A stretch of 57,299 nucleotides of DNA from an uncultured Bartonella sp. (GTDB taxonomy: Bacteria > Pseudomonadota > Alphaproteobacteria > Rhizobiales > Rhizobiaceae). A program made the position numbers and the translations under genes. Below are positions 26,252-34,795 of this stretch, piece after piece. Below the pieces are notes generated by a model. The model was not told the DNA's origin, did not search any database, and saw only the letters and a program-made list of their open reading frames with translations. The stretch spans positions 1-57,299 of the forward strand of contig CAMLBF010000010.1 of the NCBI GenBank assembly GCA_946478235.1, in the 5' to 3' direction. The stretch's first letter is position 1. Every line of letters begins with the position of its first letter.

Positions 26252-27013
26252 TCAAGCAACAAAAGGCTTTAAGCTGACACCAGCCATATTCAAATGTTGC
26301 TTTACCGCCTTGGCCATTGATACAGCATCTGGGCTGTCGCCATGAAGGCAAATGGATTGCGCATCAATTGCCACCTCACTGCCATCAATTGATGTCAAAT
26401 GTCCGGTTTTTACCAATTGAACCATGCGTTCGGCAACCAATTCTGGATCATGGAGAACGGCGCCCTTTTCGCGTCTTGAAACCAGCGTTCCATCTTTATT
26501 GTAAGCTCTGTCGGCAAATGCTTCAGCAACGACCTTTATGCCCGCTTGCTGTGCAAAGGAAACAAGCGGTGAATTTGCCAAGGCCATAAGCACCAATGAT
26601 GCGTCCACTGCCTTGATAGCATCAATCACGGCTTGCGCTTGCCGCATATCATGCGCAATGGTGTTATAAAGTGCGCCATGAGGTTTTACATAAGAAACTT
26701 TCGTGCCGGCAGCCTTAGCAAGTCCTTGCAACGCGCCAATTTGATAGATGACATCGCCAATCAATTCTTCCGACGTAGGATCCATATTACGCCGCCCAAA
26801 ACCTACAAGATCACGATAGCCGATATGAGCGCCAATTGTCACATTATTGGCTTTTGCTGATTGAAGCGTATGCAAAATGCCGCATGGATCGCCAGCATGA
26901 AAACCACACGCAACATTGGCACTTGTAACAATAGATAGCATCTGGGCATCTTCACCCATTTTCCATGGACCAAAACTTTCACCAAGATCGCTATTCAGAT
27001 CAATTGACGCCAT
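26252..27013 (-). CDS. pxpA: 5-oxoprolinase subunit A (PxpA, LamB/YcsF family)
   Basis: The protein (253 aa) starts [17 protein letters not shown] at an ATG preceded by AGGGG; a longer frame adds a non-homologous leader. The LamB/YcsF landmarks are present: [35 protein letters not shown] and the [21 protein letters not shown] stretch. PxpA supplies part of the 5-oxoprolinase active site that clears 5-oxoproline, a product of glutathione turnover and of spontaneous glutamine cyclisation. It is the first gene of a three-gene minus-strand operon, divergent from a GntR regulator across about 235 bases that contain two palindromes. Confidence 0.93.
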   Translation of the reverse strand: MASIDLNSDLGESFGPWKMGEDAQMLSIVTSANVACGFHAGDPCGILHTLQSAKANNVTIGAHIGYRDLVGFGRRNMDPTSEELIGDVIYQIGALQGLAKAAGTKVSYVKPHGALYNTIAHDMRQAQAVIDAIKAVDASLVLMALANSPLVSFAQQAGIKVVAEAFADRAYNKDGTLVSRREKGAVLHDPELVAERMVQLVKTGHLTSIDGSEVAIDAQSICLHGDSPDAVSMAKAVKQHLNMAGVSLKPFVA

Positions 27014-27120
27014 TTCTATTCCCCTAGTTTTTTGCGTTATCATAACGCTGTACATTTGTAATTAATTGTTGAACAAACTAACTTTGATTGTAGGTCATTG
27101 CAACATCGTTTACTGCTCCC

Positions 27121-27154
27121 ACATTGTTTTTATAACAACAATGTTACAATGTAA
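27121..27154. promoter_or_regulatory. Palindromes in the pxpA-gntR divergent spacer, candidate GntR operator
   Basis: ACATTGTT (27121) and AACAATGT (27137) form an 8-bp inverted repeat, and TTACA-A-TGTAA follows directly (27144-27154). TTGT/ACAA words of this type fit operators of the FadR subfamily of GntR regulators. The position between divergent pxpA and gntR supports shared control. Confidence 0.5.
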
Positions 27155-27196
27155 TATAATCCGTTACCAATGGACGATCTTTTTAAAAACGCCAAA

Positions 27197-27241
27197 ACTC
27201 TAATAGGCCAAACTCCAATAGGTCCCACTCTAATAGGATTG
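27197..27241 (+). repeat. Three tandem copies of a 15-bp unit (ACTCYAATAGG)
   Basis: ACTCTAATAGGCCAA (27197), ACTCCAATAGGTCCC (27212) and ACTCTAATAGGATTG (27227) are exactly 15 bp apart, ending eight bases before the ATG of the GntR gene. They lie in its 5' untranslated region. Confidence 0.75.
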
Positions 27242-27248
27242 AGCAATA

Positions 27249-27917
27249 ATGGATACACTGATTGCAAATATCACAGAAAATTTGTCTCTGTCCGATCAAG
27301 TTGCAATGACGATCCGCAAGGAAATTATCAGGGGACATTATCACCCGGGGCAACATCTTCTGGAAGCTTCTTTGTGTGAGAAATACAATATTTCGCGCAA
27401 TACTTTGCGAGAAGCTTTCCGCAGCCTGACAAAAGATGGTTTATTGCACTATCGCGCCAATTGTGGTGTCTTTGTTACTGTTCCCAACCTTGCAGCTATT
27501 ATTGATGTTTATAATGTCCGGCGCATTGTTGAGGTTGGCGCTGTGCGCAATGCGCATTTGCCACATCCGTCCATGGCTGCAATTGAAAATGCCGTACAAG
27601 ATGCAGAAACCTTTTGCGCAACCAAACAATGGCAGGATGTCGGCACCGCTGATATCAAATTCCATAAGGAATTGGTCAATCTGGCTGACAGCCCAAGACT
27701 GGCAAAACAGTTTTCCCAATTGATTGTCGAGTTAAGATTGATCTTTGGTTTGATTAAAGATGTGCGTTATTTACACGAACCCTTTGTTGCCAATAATCGC
27801 AAAATTGTTGATTGTCTTAAAAAGGGTAACGCTCATGAGGCTGCAGAGCTTCTTGACCATTACCTGATAGATTCAGAGCGTATTATTTTAAATGCCTATG
27901 CACGCGATGTTTGCTAG
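27249..27917 (+). CDS. GntR family transcriptional regulator (FadR subfamily)
   Basis: The 222-residue protein has an N-terminal winged helix (VAMTIRKEIIRGHYHPGQHLLE ... NISRNTLREAFRSLTKDGLLH, about residues 17-63) and an all-helical FCD effector domain with YNVRRIVEVGAVRNA and a DIKFHKELVNLADSPRL stretch whose Asp/His residues commonly bind a metal that holds the ligand. It is divergent from pxpA, so control of 5-oxoproline degradation is the obvious role, with 5-oxoproline or a carboxylic acid product as effector. The ligand is inferred. Its 5' leader carries a 15-bp triple repeat. Confidence 0.88.
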   Translation: MDTLIANITENLSLSDQVAMTIRKEIIRGHYHPGQHLLEASLCEKYNISRNTLREAFRSLTKDGLLHYRANCGVFVTVPNLAAIIDVYNVRRIVEVGAVRNAHLPHPSMAAIENAVQDAETFCATKQWQDVGTADIKFHKELVNLADSPRLAKQFSQLIVELRLIFGLIKDVRYLHEPFVANNRKIVDCLKKGNAHEAAELLDHYLIDSERIILNAYARDVC

Positions 27918-27985
27918 GGTATTTCTTGCTCACTCTTTTTCACCGAAAAATTCGTTTAACAAAACACATAATATGAAAGCTGATA

Positions 27986-28882
27986 ATGCTTAAAGAAAAT
28001 ATTGCCGATCTCATGTCATTCATGGTTGTTGCACGCGAGCAAAGTTTCACGAAAGCCGCTGGAAAACTCAATATTTCACAATCTGCATTAAGCCACTCTA
28101 TGCGCAAGCTTGAAGAACGTCTTGGCATTCAATTATTAAGACGCACAACACGCTCTGTTTCTGCAACAGAAATTGGCGAGCGTCTCATTACACTTTTCGC
28201 CCCTCATCTTGACGTTATGGAAAGTGATCTTGATGCCTTATGTCAAACACGTTCCCGCCCATCTGGCACAATTCGCATAACGGCTGCCGAATATTCAGCA
28301 AGATTTATTCTTTGGCCAAAACTGCACCCTTTATTGAAAAAATACCCCGAAATTCACTTGGAAATCAGTATTGATAACAGTTTGACAGATATTGTTGCAG
28401 ACAAATTTGATGCCGGTGTCCGGCTTGGCGAATGTGTTGAAAAAGATATGATAGCCGTCAAAGTTAGCCCTGACATGCGCATGGCAGCCGTTGGCTCGCC
28501 CAAATATTTTGCCGATAAACCAATTCCCCAATCACCACACGATCTTTCAAAACACAGTTGCATCAACCTACGCCTACCAACACTTGGCGGTTTTTATGCA
28601 TGGGAGTTTGAAGAAAACGGCCGCGAAATTGCAGTGCGCGTTGATGGTCAATTAAGCTTTAATACGCCAGATCAGCTACTGGATGCGGCCGAGGCAGGAT
28701 TTGGCATAGCGTTTACCACAGAAAGCGAAGCACATGACCGCATAAAGTCTGGACGTTTGATCCATGTTTTAAAGGAATTTTGCCCACCATTTCCTGGCTA
28801 CTATCTTTATTATCCCAGCAGACGCCAACATACCCCCGCCTTTGAATTAATCATTGACGCCCTGCGTTATAAAGAACCTTAA
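27986..28882 (+). CDS. LysR family transcriptional regulator
   Basis: The 298-residue LysR regulator has its helix-turn-helix near residues 19-40 (FTKAAGKLNISQSALSHSMRKLEERLG) and a periplasmic-binding-like effector domain (SGTIRITAAEYSARFILWPKL, FDAGVRLGE). It ends 275 bases before an SDR gene on the same strand, so it may control that gene. The HTH text with ALSHSMRKLEERLG is common in LysR proteins next to oxidoreductases. No divergent partner exists, since the GntR gene upstream reads the same way. Confidence 0.88.
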   Translation: MLKENIADLMSFMVVAREQSFTKAAGKLNISQSALSHSMRKLEERLGIQLLRRTTRSVSATEIGERLITLFAPHLDVMESDLDALCQTRSRPSGTIRITAAEYSARFILWPKLHPLLKKYPEIHLEISIDNSLTDIVADKFDAGVRLGECVEKDMIAVKVSPDMRMAAVGSPKYFADKPIPQSPHDLSKHSCINLRLPTLGGFYAWEFEENGREIAVRVDGQLSFNTPDQLLDAAEAGFGIAFTTESEAHDRIKSGRLIHVLKEFCPPFPGYYLYYPSRRQHTPAFELIIDALRYKEP

Positions 28883-29156
28883 AATATGCTTCACAATTAT
28901 ATGGAACATCGCTAGCCAAGGGGGTGTCAGCTTCAACGAATGCCAGAGACTATTCATAGCGTTAACATACAGACAATGCATATTTCCATGACACACAACT
29001 CATGTCTGTCCATTAATGTCCTACATCTATGCAAAAAATTCATAAAGCTCATAGAATGAATGCCATTAACGAAGTTATCGGCGTTGTGTAGAATAATGCC
29101 AAAGATAAAATACTATTATCTTGTTTCAGGCAACTCGTTTCGGGCAGTTTTTAAAA

Positions 29157-29993
29157 ATGACAAAACGCAATTGGATTATCACTGGTGTCAGCAGTGGTTT
29201 TGGTTATGAAATGACACGCTTGCTTCTAGCACGTGGTCAACACGTGATAGGAACCGTTCGCAAAATAGAAAAGGTCAAACACCTCATTGAACAATATCCG
29301 GATCTTTTTCATGTTGAAATTCTGGATATGACCGATATCCCTTCCGTTCATCATTTTATAAGACAAACCTTTGAAAAATATAAAACAATAGATGTCGTCA
29401 TAAACAATGCCGGATACGGGCTATTTGGTGCGGCCGAGGAGTTATCTGATGCCGAAGTCGATCATATCATTGCCACCAATCTAACAGGTTCTATTGCTGT
29501 GATACGTTCAGCACTGCCATTTATGCGAAAACAGGGTTATGGCCGCATTATTCAAATATCGTCTTACGGTGGGCAGGTAACATTTGCCGGAAATTCTTTA
29601 TACCACGCTACAAAATGGGGTATTGAAGGATTTTGTGAATCAGTAGCACAAGAAGTTGCCCCCTTTGGTATTGGTGTAACAATTGTCGAACCCGGCGGTG
29701 CGAGAACCGAATTTCGTTATAAAAGTGCCATTGTTGCCAAACCTATTGATGCCTATGATGGAACACCAGCGCACGCCTTTCAAAAAATGCTTGATCCTGC
29801 CAATGGTTTAGCCCCCGGTGATCCGGTGCGGATGGCAACACGCATTATTGAAAGTGTTGATATAAATCCTGCGCCATTGCGGATAATTCTTGGCTCTCAA
29901 GCGCACAGAGCCACTATTGATGTTCTTGAAAAACGCCTTGCAGACTTTGAGAAACAAAAAAATGATGCCGCTTCAACCGACTTTCCTGCTTAG
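29157..29993 (+). CDS. Short-chain dehydrogenase/reductase
   Basis: The protein (278 aa) starts at ATG 29157 (MTKRNWIITGVSSGFG); a longer frame adds a basic leader without a ribosome site. It is a classical SDR with ITGVSSGFG (residues 8-16), INNAGYG (82-88), an active-site Ser in QISSYGG and YHATK (Tyr149, Lys153). The Arg in GTVRK after the second strand suggests NADP preference. It resembles the broad aldehyde/ketone-reducing SDR oxidoreductases, and the substrate cannot be told. The LysR gene upstream is its likely regulator. Confidence 0.85.
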   Translation: MTKRNWIITGVSSGFGYEMTRLLLARGQHVIGTVRKIEKVKHLIEQYPDLFHVEILDMTDIPSVHHFIRQTFEKYKTIDVVINNAGYGLFGAAEELSDAEVDHIIATNLTGSIAVIRSALPFMRKQGYGRIIQISSYGGQVTFAGNSLYHATKWGIEGFCESVAQEVAPFGIGVTIVEPGGARTEFRYKSAIVAKPIDAYDGTPAHAFQKMLDPANGLAPGDPVRMATRIIESVDINPAPLRIILGSQAHRATIDVLEKRLADFEKQKNDAASTDFPA

Positions 29994-30392
29994 ATAGTCT
30001 ACGAGAATTGGCAAAAATAGACATGAATGAAATATCGGTATAGGTGCGGTAATAAAGCATCTATACCCATAACTTAAAGTTCCTGTCCTCTAACTTAAAG
30101 CGCCCATCCTTATAACTTATTGAAAATTACCAATAATAACCACTTATATTCCACTGGTGATTATTACCCGATGGGCAAGACTTCAAAAAATATCGTTAAA
30201 CTATTAAAGGTGTAATCTTATGCTATTGTAATAATAATATTGAATTTTTCGTTTTTAAATATTCATATTAGAATGATTAAAAAACATAAAAAATATGTAG
30301 ATATATTCATGATTACTTGCAAAACCAAAAAAATTCATAAATAGTCGTTCCAGACGGGGCATGGTTTCGCCTGCAAGGGGACGAGCGATACA
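29994..30392. other. AT-rich spacer before the copper genes
   Basis: About 400 bases without a gene. It contains a repeat at 30070-30119 (TAACTTA words), an imperfect inverted repeat near 30129-30170 that may terminate the SDR message, and a GC-richer stretch (30345-30390) just before the next start that may form the leader of the small His/Cys-rich protein gene. Confidence 0.5.
30070..30119 (+). repeat. Imperfect 21-22 bp tandem repeat (TAACTTAAAG)
   Basis: TAACTTAAAG occurs at 30070 and 30091, and TAACTTA again at 30113. The copies share a CCT-ending second half. Confidence 0.6.
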
Positions 30393-30833
30393 ATGATGCA
30401 AATGCACAAAAAAGGTTCAATCTTCATAAGATTGTTGTGTATCTTTGCGCTGCTATCTCTCAATTTTGCACATAATTCGGCTCTAGCATCGAGCCATAAT
30501 CACCCAAAACTGCACGAACTGCTCAATGCTGAATATCTGTCAACAGAACAGCAGAAAATCATTTTTGCTTCTGAATTATGCAGCTCGACATCAGACCATA
30601 AGGTTAAACATAGCAATTCTCATCAAAATAAGCAGGATTGTCATACAAGTACACCATGTCATGCCTGCCGCGTAGGCGGTTCAATGTTGCCACCGCCAAG
30701 CGAAAACCAAATTGGTGCAACAACACTTTTAACCTTCTACATTCTAAAGCCATTAAAGTCGCAATCCTTTGCACAATATATTGTTGCTAAAAATGCATCG
30801 CCACGGGCACCGCCCACCATTGGCGCAGCCTGA
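30393..30833 (+). CDS. Small secreted His/Cys-rich protein, DUF2946-like, copper-linked
   Basis: The 146-residue protein has a signal peptide (about residues 8-33, FIRLLCIFALLSLNFAHNSALA) followed by a His-rich stretch (SSHNHPKLHE ... DHKVKHSNSHQNK) and a Cys/His cluster DCHTSTPCHACRVGG, then a proline run and a C-terminal SPRAPP. This pattern matches small DUF2946-type proteins encoded ahead of TonB-dependent copper receptors. It may bind copper in the periplasm. It lies 286 bases before the receptor gene, with a 16-bp perfect palindrome (30845-30860) and a TGACTT/AGTCA hairpin between, so the two may be separately expressed. The family call is by pattern; copper binding is inferred. Confidence 0.65.
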   Translation: MMQMHKKGSIFIRLLCIFALLSLNFAHNSALASSHNHPKLHELLNAEYLSTEQQKIIFASELCSSTSDHKVKHSNSHQNKQDCHTSTPCHACRVGGSMLPPPSENQIGATTLLTFYILKPLKSQSFAQYIVAKNASPRAPPTIGAA

Positions 30834-30844
30834 TAAAACGTGCA

Positions 30845-30860
30845 ACCATCATATGATGGT
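30845..30860. promoter_or_regulatory. Perfect 16-bp palindrome ACCATCATATGATGGT
   Basis: This exact palindrome lies 12 bases after the small-protein stop and 260 bases before the copper receptor. It could be the binding site of a dimeric repressor or the base of a short terminator; a second hairpin (TGACTT/AAGTCA, about 30871-30890) followed by TTTT is a better terminator. Confidence 0.5.
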
Positions 30861-31016
30861 GAGAAACAAGTGACTTTTCTACTAAGTCATTTTCATGTCC
30901 ACCGTGTTATTTTCATGGCTCTGTTCTCACCACCTCATAAAACAAACATCTAGTGAATGAGGGTACAATCATAGCACTTAGGTTTCAGGCTTATCGGTTC
31001 CACTGGTTCAGACAAA

Positions 31017-31063
31017 GGCATTTGCCTAATAGATAAATTGGCATTTGCCCAACAGATAAAATT
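31017..31063 (+). repeat. Two copies of a 23-bp unit (GGCATTTGCC)
   Basis: GGCATTTGCCYAAYAGATAAA-type units start at 31017 and 31040. They lie upstream of the copper receptor gene. GGCATTTGCC is itself nearly palindromic, so the pair could be regulator sites. Confidence 0.6.
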
Positions 31064-31119
31064 CAATCTCAAGCCTTTGTCGTGCCTAATACCACTCCAA
31101 TTATGGATGTGACTTAAAA

Positions 31120-33306
31120 ATGAAGAATAGTTCCATAACGAAGAAATATTTAGCCAACGTATCTTTTGTTTTTCTGAATGCTGCATTGATCGCAAGTGCC
31201 AGTTCGGCGCTGGCAATATTTCCTTTTTCTGCCTATGCTCAAAACACGCCTACGCAAACAACAACGCCACACAAAGCAGAAGGAACAATTTTAGATACCG
31301 TTATTGTTACTTCTGCCGAAATGTCATCTCCCCTAACGGTTGTAACCAATCCCAAGGCGCCACGCCAACCAATTCCAGCATCGGATGGGGCAGATTATTT
31401 AAAAACCATTCCGGGGTTTTCTACCATTAGAAATGGTGGAACCAATGGTGATCCTGTATTTCGTGGTATGTTTGGTTCACGCCTTAACATCGTTAATGAT
31501 GGAAGTGTGATTATGGGGGCATGTCCTGGTCGCATGGATAATCCAACATCATACATTTCGCCTGAAAGTTATGACAGGTTAACCGTTGTCAAAGGACCGG
31601 AAACAGTCCGCTGGGGGCCAACGGGGTCAGCCGCAACCATTTTATTTGAACGCGATCCCCAACATTTTGATAAACCGACAGTCAAGGGCGATAGCAGTAT
31701 TGTTATTGGTAGCAATAGTCGTTTTGAATCGCGCATTGATGGCACTGTAGGTAGCAAACCTGGTTATGTCCGCATCATAGGCAACAAGGCTCTATCGCAT
31801 GATTATCATGATGGTGATGGCAATGTTGTCCCTTCCAAATGGGATAAATGGAATGGTGATATGTTTATCGGCTTTACGCCAGATGCTAACACCTTATTTG
31901 AAATTAGTGGTGGTGGCGGTGATGGGGAAGCACGTTATGCTGGCCGTGGCATGGACGGCACACAGTTTAAACGCGAAACACTGGGCGCAAAATTTATCAA
32001 AACCGACATCAATGACAAATTGAGCAAAATTGAAGCACAGTTTTACTACAATTATGCTGACCATATCATGGATAATTTCCGCTTGAGAAATTTAAAGCCC
32101 AATCCAATGTTGCCATCACCAGGAATGACGATAATGCATTCCATGCAACACACGTCGATGATGGGAAATATGATGACCAATACCATGCCCAACAATACGA
32201 TGGGGGGTATGGATATGGGTTCTCAACCAATGGAAAGCCGCTTAGATCGCCGAACAATGGGAGGGCGCGTTGCTACCCATTGGGATTTTAATGATGTGGC
32301 TCTGATAACCGGTGTCGATATGCAAACCAACACACACCGAAAAAGAAAAAGCCGTAATATGCTAAGCGTCCACGGTTGGGACAAAGACGCAGTTTTTTAT
32401 AACTATGGCATTTTTAGCGAAGCCACATGGTCATTAACTGAAAACCAACGCCTTGTAGGGGGCGCAAGACTGGATTGGGCATCTGCGGAAGACGACCGGA
32501 AAAACAGCCTCACAGCGAATGAAAAGCGTGACAAAACCCTGCCAAGTGCATTTTTACGGTATGAACGCGATCTTGCTGCAATACCGCTAACAACATATAT
32601 CGGTCTTGGTCATGCGGAACGTTTTCCCGATTACTGGGAGCTTTTTTCGCCTAAAAAATCTGATGAACGCTATAGCAATGCATTTGATGGTATAAAACCA
32701 GAAAAAACCACGCAGCTTGATTTCGGATTGCAATATAATAGCGCAGAAACAAACCTCTGGGCTTCTGGTTATGTTGGTCGGATACAAGATTACATTTTAT
32801 TTGATTATTCATCAGGGCAATCCAAGGCAAGCAATGTCGATGCCACCATTATGGGGGGCGAAATTGGCGGCTCACACTATTTTTTCCAAGTCTGGAAGTT
32901 TGATACAAGCCTTGCTTATGCATGGGGTAAAAACACAACCGATCATGAGGCTTTGCCGCAAATTCCGCCCTTGGAGGCAAGGCTTGGCCTAACATATGAG
33001 CATGAAAATTGGAGTGTAGGTGGGCTTTGGCGTTTGGTTGCAAACCAGCCACGCATTGCAGAAAACAAAGGTAATGTCGTGGGCAAGGATTTCAATAAAG
33101 GTTCCAGCTTCGGCATTTTCTCGCTCAATGGTACTTATAAAATATCAAAATCCGTCCAATTAACTGGCGGCATCGATAATCTGTTCAATAAAGATTATTA
33201 TGAGCATTTAAACCGTGATGGTGATGCCGGTTTTGGCTTTCCTGCACATTATCAGGTAAGAGAACCAGGCAGAACCTTTTGGGCAAAAGCAGACTTTAAG
33301 TTTTAA
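31120..33306 (+). CDS. oprC: TonB-dependent copper receptor (OprC/NosA-like)
   Basis: The 728-residue outer-membrane receptor has a signal peptide (about 1-40, ending AYAQ), a plug domain (LKTIPGFSTIRNGGTNGDPVFRGM) and a beta-barrel ending in ...FWAKADFKF with a terminal Phe. The copper-binding plug loop GACPGRMD gives Cys135 and Met139, the CxxxM pair known to bind copper in Pseudomonas OprC. Between about residues 330 and 385 there is a Met-rich extracellular-loop candidate with about 14 methionines. In OprC, further Met ligands come from barrel loops. It probably binds and imports copper across the outer membrane. The small His/Cys-rich protein is encoded just upstream and a siderophore-interacting flavoreductase downstream. 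Confidence 0.93.
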   Translation: MKNSSITKKYLANVSFVFLNAALIASASSALAIFPFSAYAQNTPTQTTTPHKAEGTILDTVIVTSAEMSSPLTVVTNPKAPRQPIPASDGADYLKTIPGFSTIRNGGTNGDPVFRGMFGSRLNIVNDGSVIMGACPGRMDNPTSYISPESYDRLTVVKGPETVRWGPTGSAATILFERDPQHFDKPTVKGDSSIVIGSNSRFESRIDGTVGSKPGYVRIIGNKALSHDYHDGDGNVVPSKWDKWNGDMFIGFTPDANTLFEISGGGGDGEARYAGRGMDGTQFKRETLGAKFIKTDINDKLSKIEAQFYYNYADHIMDNFRLRNLKPNPMLPSPGMTIMHSMQHTSMMGNMMTNTMPNNTMGGMDMGSQPMESRLDRRTMGGRVATHWDFNDVALITGVDMQTNTHRKRKSRNMLSVHGWDKDAVFYNYGIFSEATWSLTENQRLVGGARLDWASAEDDRKNSLTANEKRDKTLPSAFLRYERDLAAIPLTTYIGLGHAERFPDYWELFSPKKSDERYSNAFDGIKPEKTTQLDFGLQYNSAETNLWASGYVGRIQDYILFDYSSGQSKASNVDATIMGGEIGGSHYFFQVWKFDTSLAYAWGKNTTDHEALPQIPPLEARLGLTYEHENWSVGGLWRLVANQPRIAENKGNVVGKDFNKGSSFGIFSLNGTYKISKSVQLTGGIDNLFNKDYYEHLNRDGDAGFGFPAHYQVREPGRTFWAKADFKF

Positions 33307-33533
33307 TACAGCACGTTTGTTATCATTGGGGACGAATAACCATATCGCCCCCAATGCAATATTGCATAAAAAATGCAAAACTAACTATCAGATTCATAAA
33401 AACACATTTTAAAATTAAAAAACAAATAGGCTGCAGTATTATCTTTCTGGTGAACATACTGTGAATAAACTTGACTTTATATATCATATTTTGTCTGGTG
33501 ATGATATTTCATGCTGCCTGCAGGAGCTTTTTA

Positions 33534-34388
33534 ATGTCTACTCACCAAAATGATAATACAATCGATCAATCTTCAAGCAAAACATTAGAGAGCTTGGAAC
33601 GCTACATACTTCATATCAGAAATATCAGAAAACCATTTGACGGTATTGTTCGCATTACTGGCACGATTTCTCCCAATGATGTCGAATTGTTGAAACAACC
33701 AAATGTTGCAGTCAGAATTGAAGTTGAAAAAAACGAAGAAGATCAACCAGTTTATCGGATTTATACGATCAGGGATTTTGACCCTAACACCAATCTGGTT
33801 GAAATAGATTGTGTCTACCATGAGGGGGAAAGCCCCGCGATGAAATGGCTTGAAAAAATGAAAGCCGGTAGCACAGCCAATATGATCGGTTTACGCCAAC
33901 ATTTCGTACCTGACTATGAGGCCGGCGGTAAAGTTTTATTCTTTGCCGATGACTCTGCTATTCCTGCTCTATATTCAATTCTCAAGAAATGGCCAGACCA
34001 CGCCCCTGCCCTTGTCCATGTAGATTGCGCAAACACGGACGCCGCAGATGAGTTACCACGGGTTGCTAGTGTGGAAATGCATATTCACGTTCGTCCACGA
34101 AACGTGCAGGCAGGCACAGCTGGTTCACTGGTGCGTGCTGCATTGGAAATTGATGACGCAACAAATTGCCAAATTTGGGCGGCCTGTGAACGAGAGGAAG
34201 CTCGTGCCATTCGCAAGCACTTTATGACTGACTGCAATATAGCCAAAGATCGGATTAAGGCGATTGGCTATTGGCGCAAAGGTGTTACGAGCAGTGAAAT
34301 GGAAACCGCACGAATGAAATATTATGTCGAACATATTTCAAAGGGCAAAAGTAAAAACGAATTTGACGAGTTTGAATTGCCCGTGTGA
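33534..34388 (+). CDS. Siderophore-interacting protein (SIP/ViuB family ferric reductase)
   Basis: The protein (284 aa) starts at ATG 33534 with CAGGAGC upstream; a longer frame adds a hydrophobic leader with no ribosome site. It has the SIP family layout: an FAD-binding barrel with YRIYTIRDFD and GESPAMKWLEKMKAG, and a C-terminal NAD(P)H domain with VLFFADDSAIPALYSIL, WAACEREEARAIRKHF and the GYWRKG motif diagnostic of ViuB/YqjH proteins. These cytosolic flavoenzymes reduce ferric siderophores to release iron. No siderophore transporter is adjacent. It follows the copper receptor by about 230 bases and ends in a terminator at 34429, so it could act in copper/iron homeostasis. Confidence 0.9.
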   Translation: MSTHQNDNTIDQSSSKTLESLERYILHIRNIRKPFDGIVRITGTISPNDVELLKQPNVAVRIEVEKNEEDQPVYRIYTIRDFDPNTNLVEIDCVYHEGESPAMKWLEKMKAGSTANMIGLRQHFVPDYEAGGKVLFFADDSAIPALYSILKKWPDHAPALVHVDCANTDAADELPRVASVEMHIHVRPRNVQAGTAGSLVRAALEIDDATNCQIWAACEREEARAIRKHFMTDCNIAKDRIKAIGYWRKGVTSSEMETARMKYYVEHISKGKSKNEFDEFELPV

Positions 34389-34428
34389 TTTTATTTCTGC
34401 CCCACTTTACCAATCAATCATTGTGCAA

Positions 34429-34454
34429 TACCCATCATTTTTAAATGGTGGGTA
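34429..34454 (+). terminator. Terminator after the SIP gene
   Basis: TACCCATCATTT / AAATGGTGGGTA form a 12-bp stem (one G-T pair) with a 2-base centre, followed by TCTTTATT. Confidence 0.75.
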
Positions 34455-34795
34455 TCTTTATTACAGCATCTTTATTATGTTTTTTAATCGACTTTAAATA
34501 CTCAAACTTTGCAGTCATCAGACAAACGAAACTTTTTACCATCCACTGCATCAAATCACTTATTTCGCCAAAGTTATACATTTTGTTTTTAGTGATAAGT
34601 TGCCAGTTAAAGAAAATACTTGCACTATTGAGTAAAAAAAGAAATACTAAACTATCCATAGCAAGTTTGCGGGGAATAGAATGTTACAAATTTTATACTT
34701 AGACCTTGGTACCCATACCAACAGCGTCGATACTTTCCAGAAATTATCCCGTTCTATTTCTTCTTTCCTCTTATAATTTTATAAAACGGTATATT

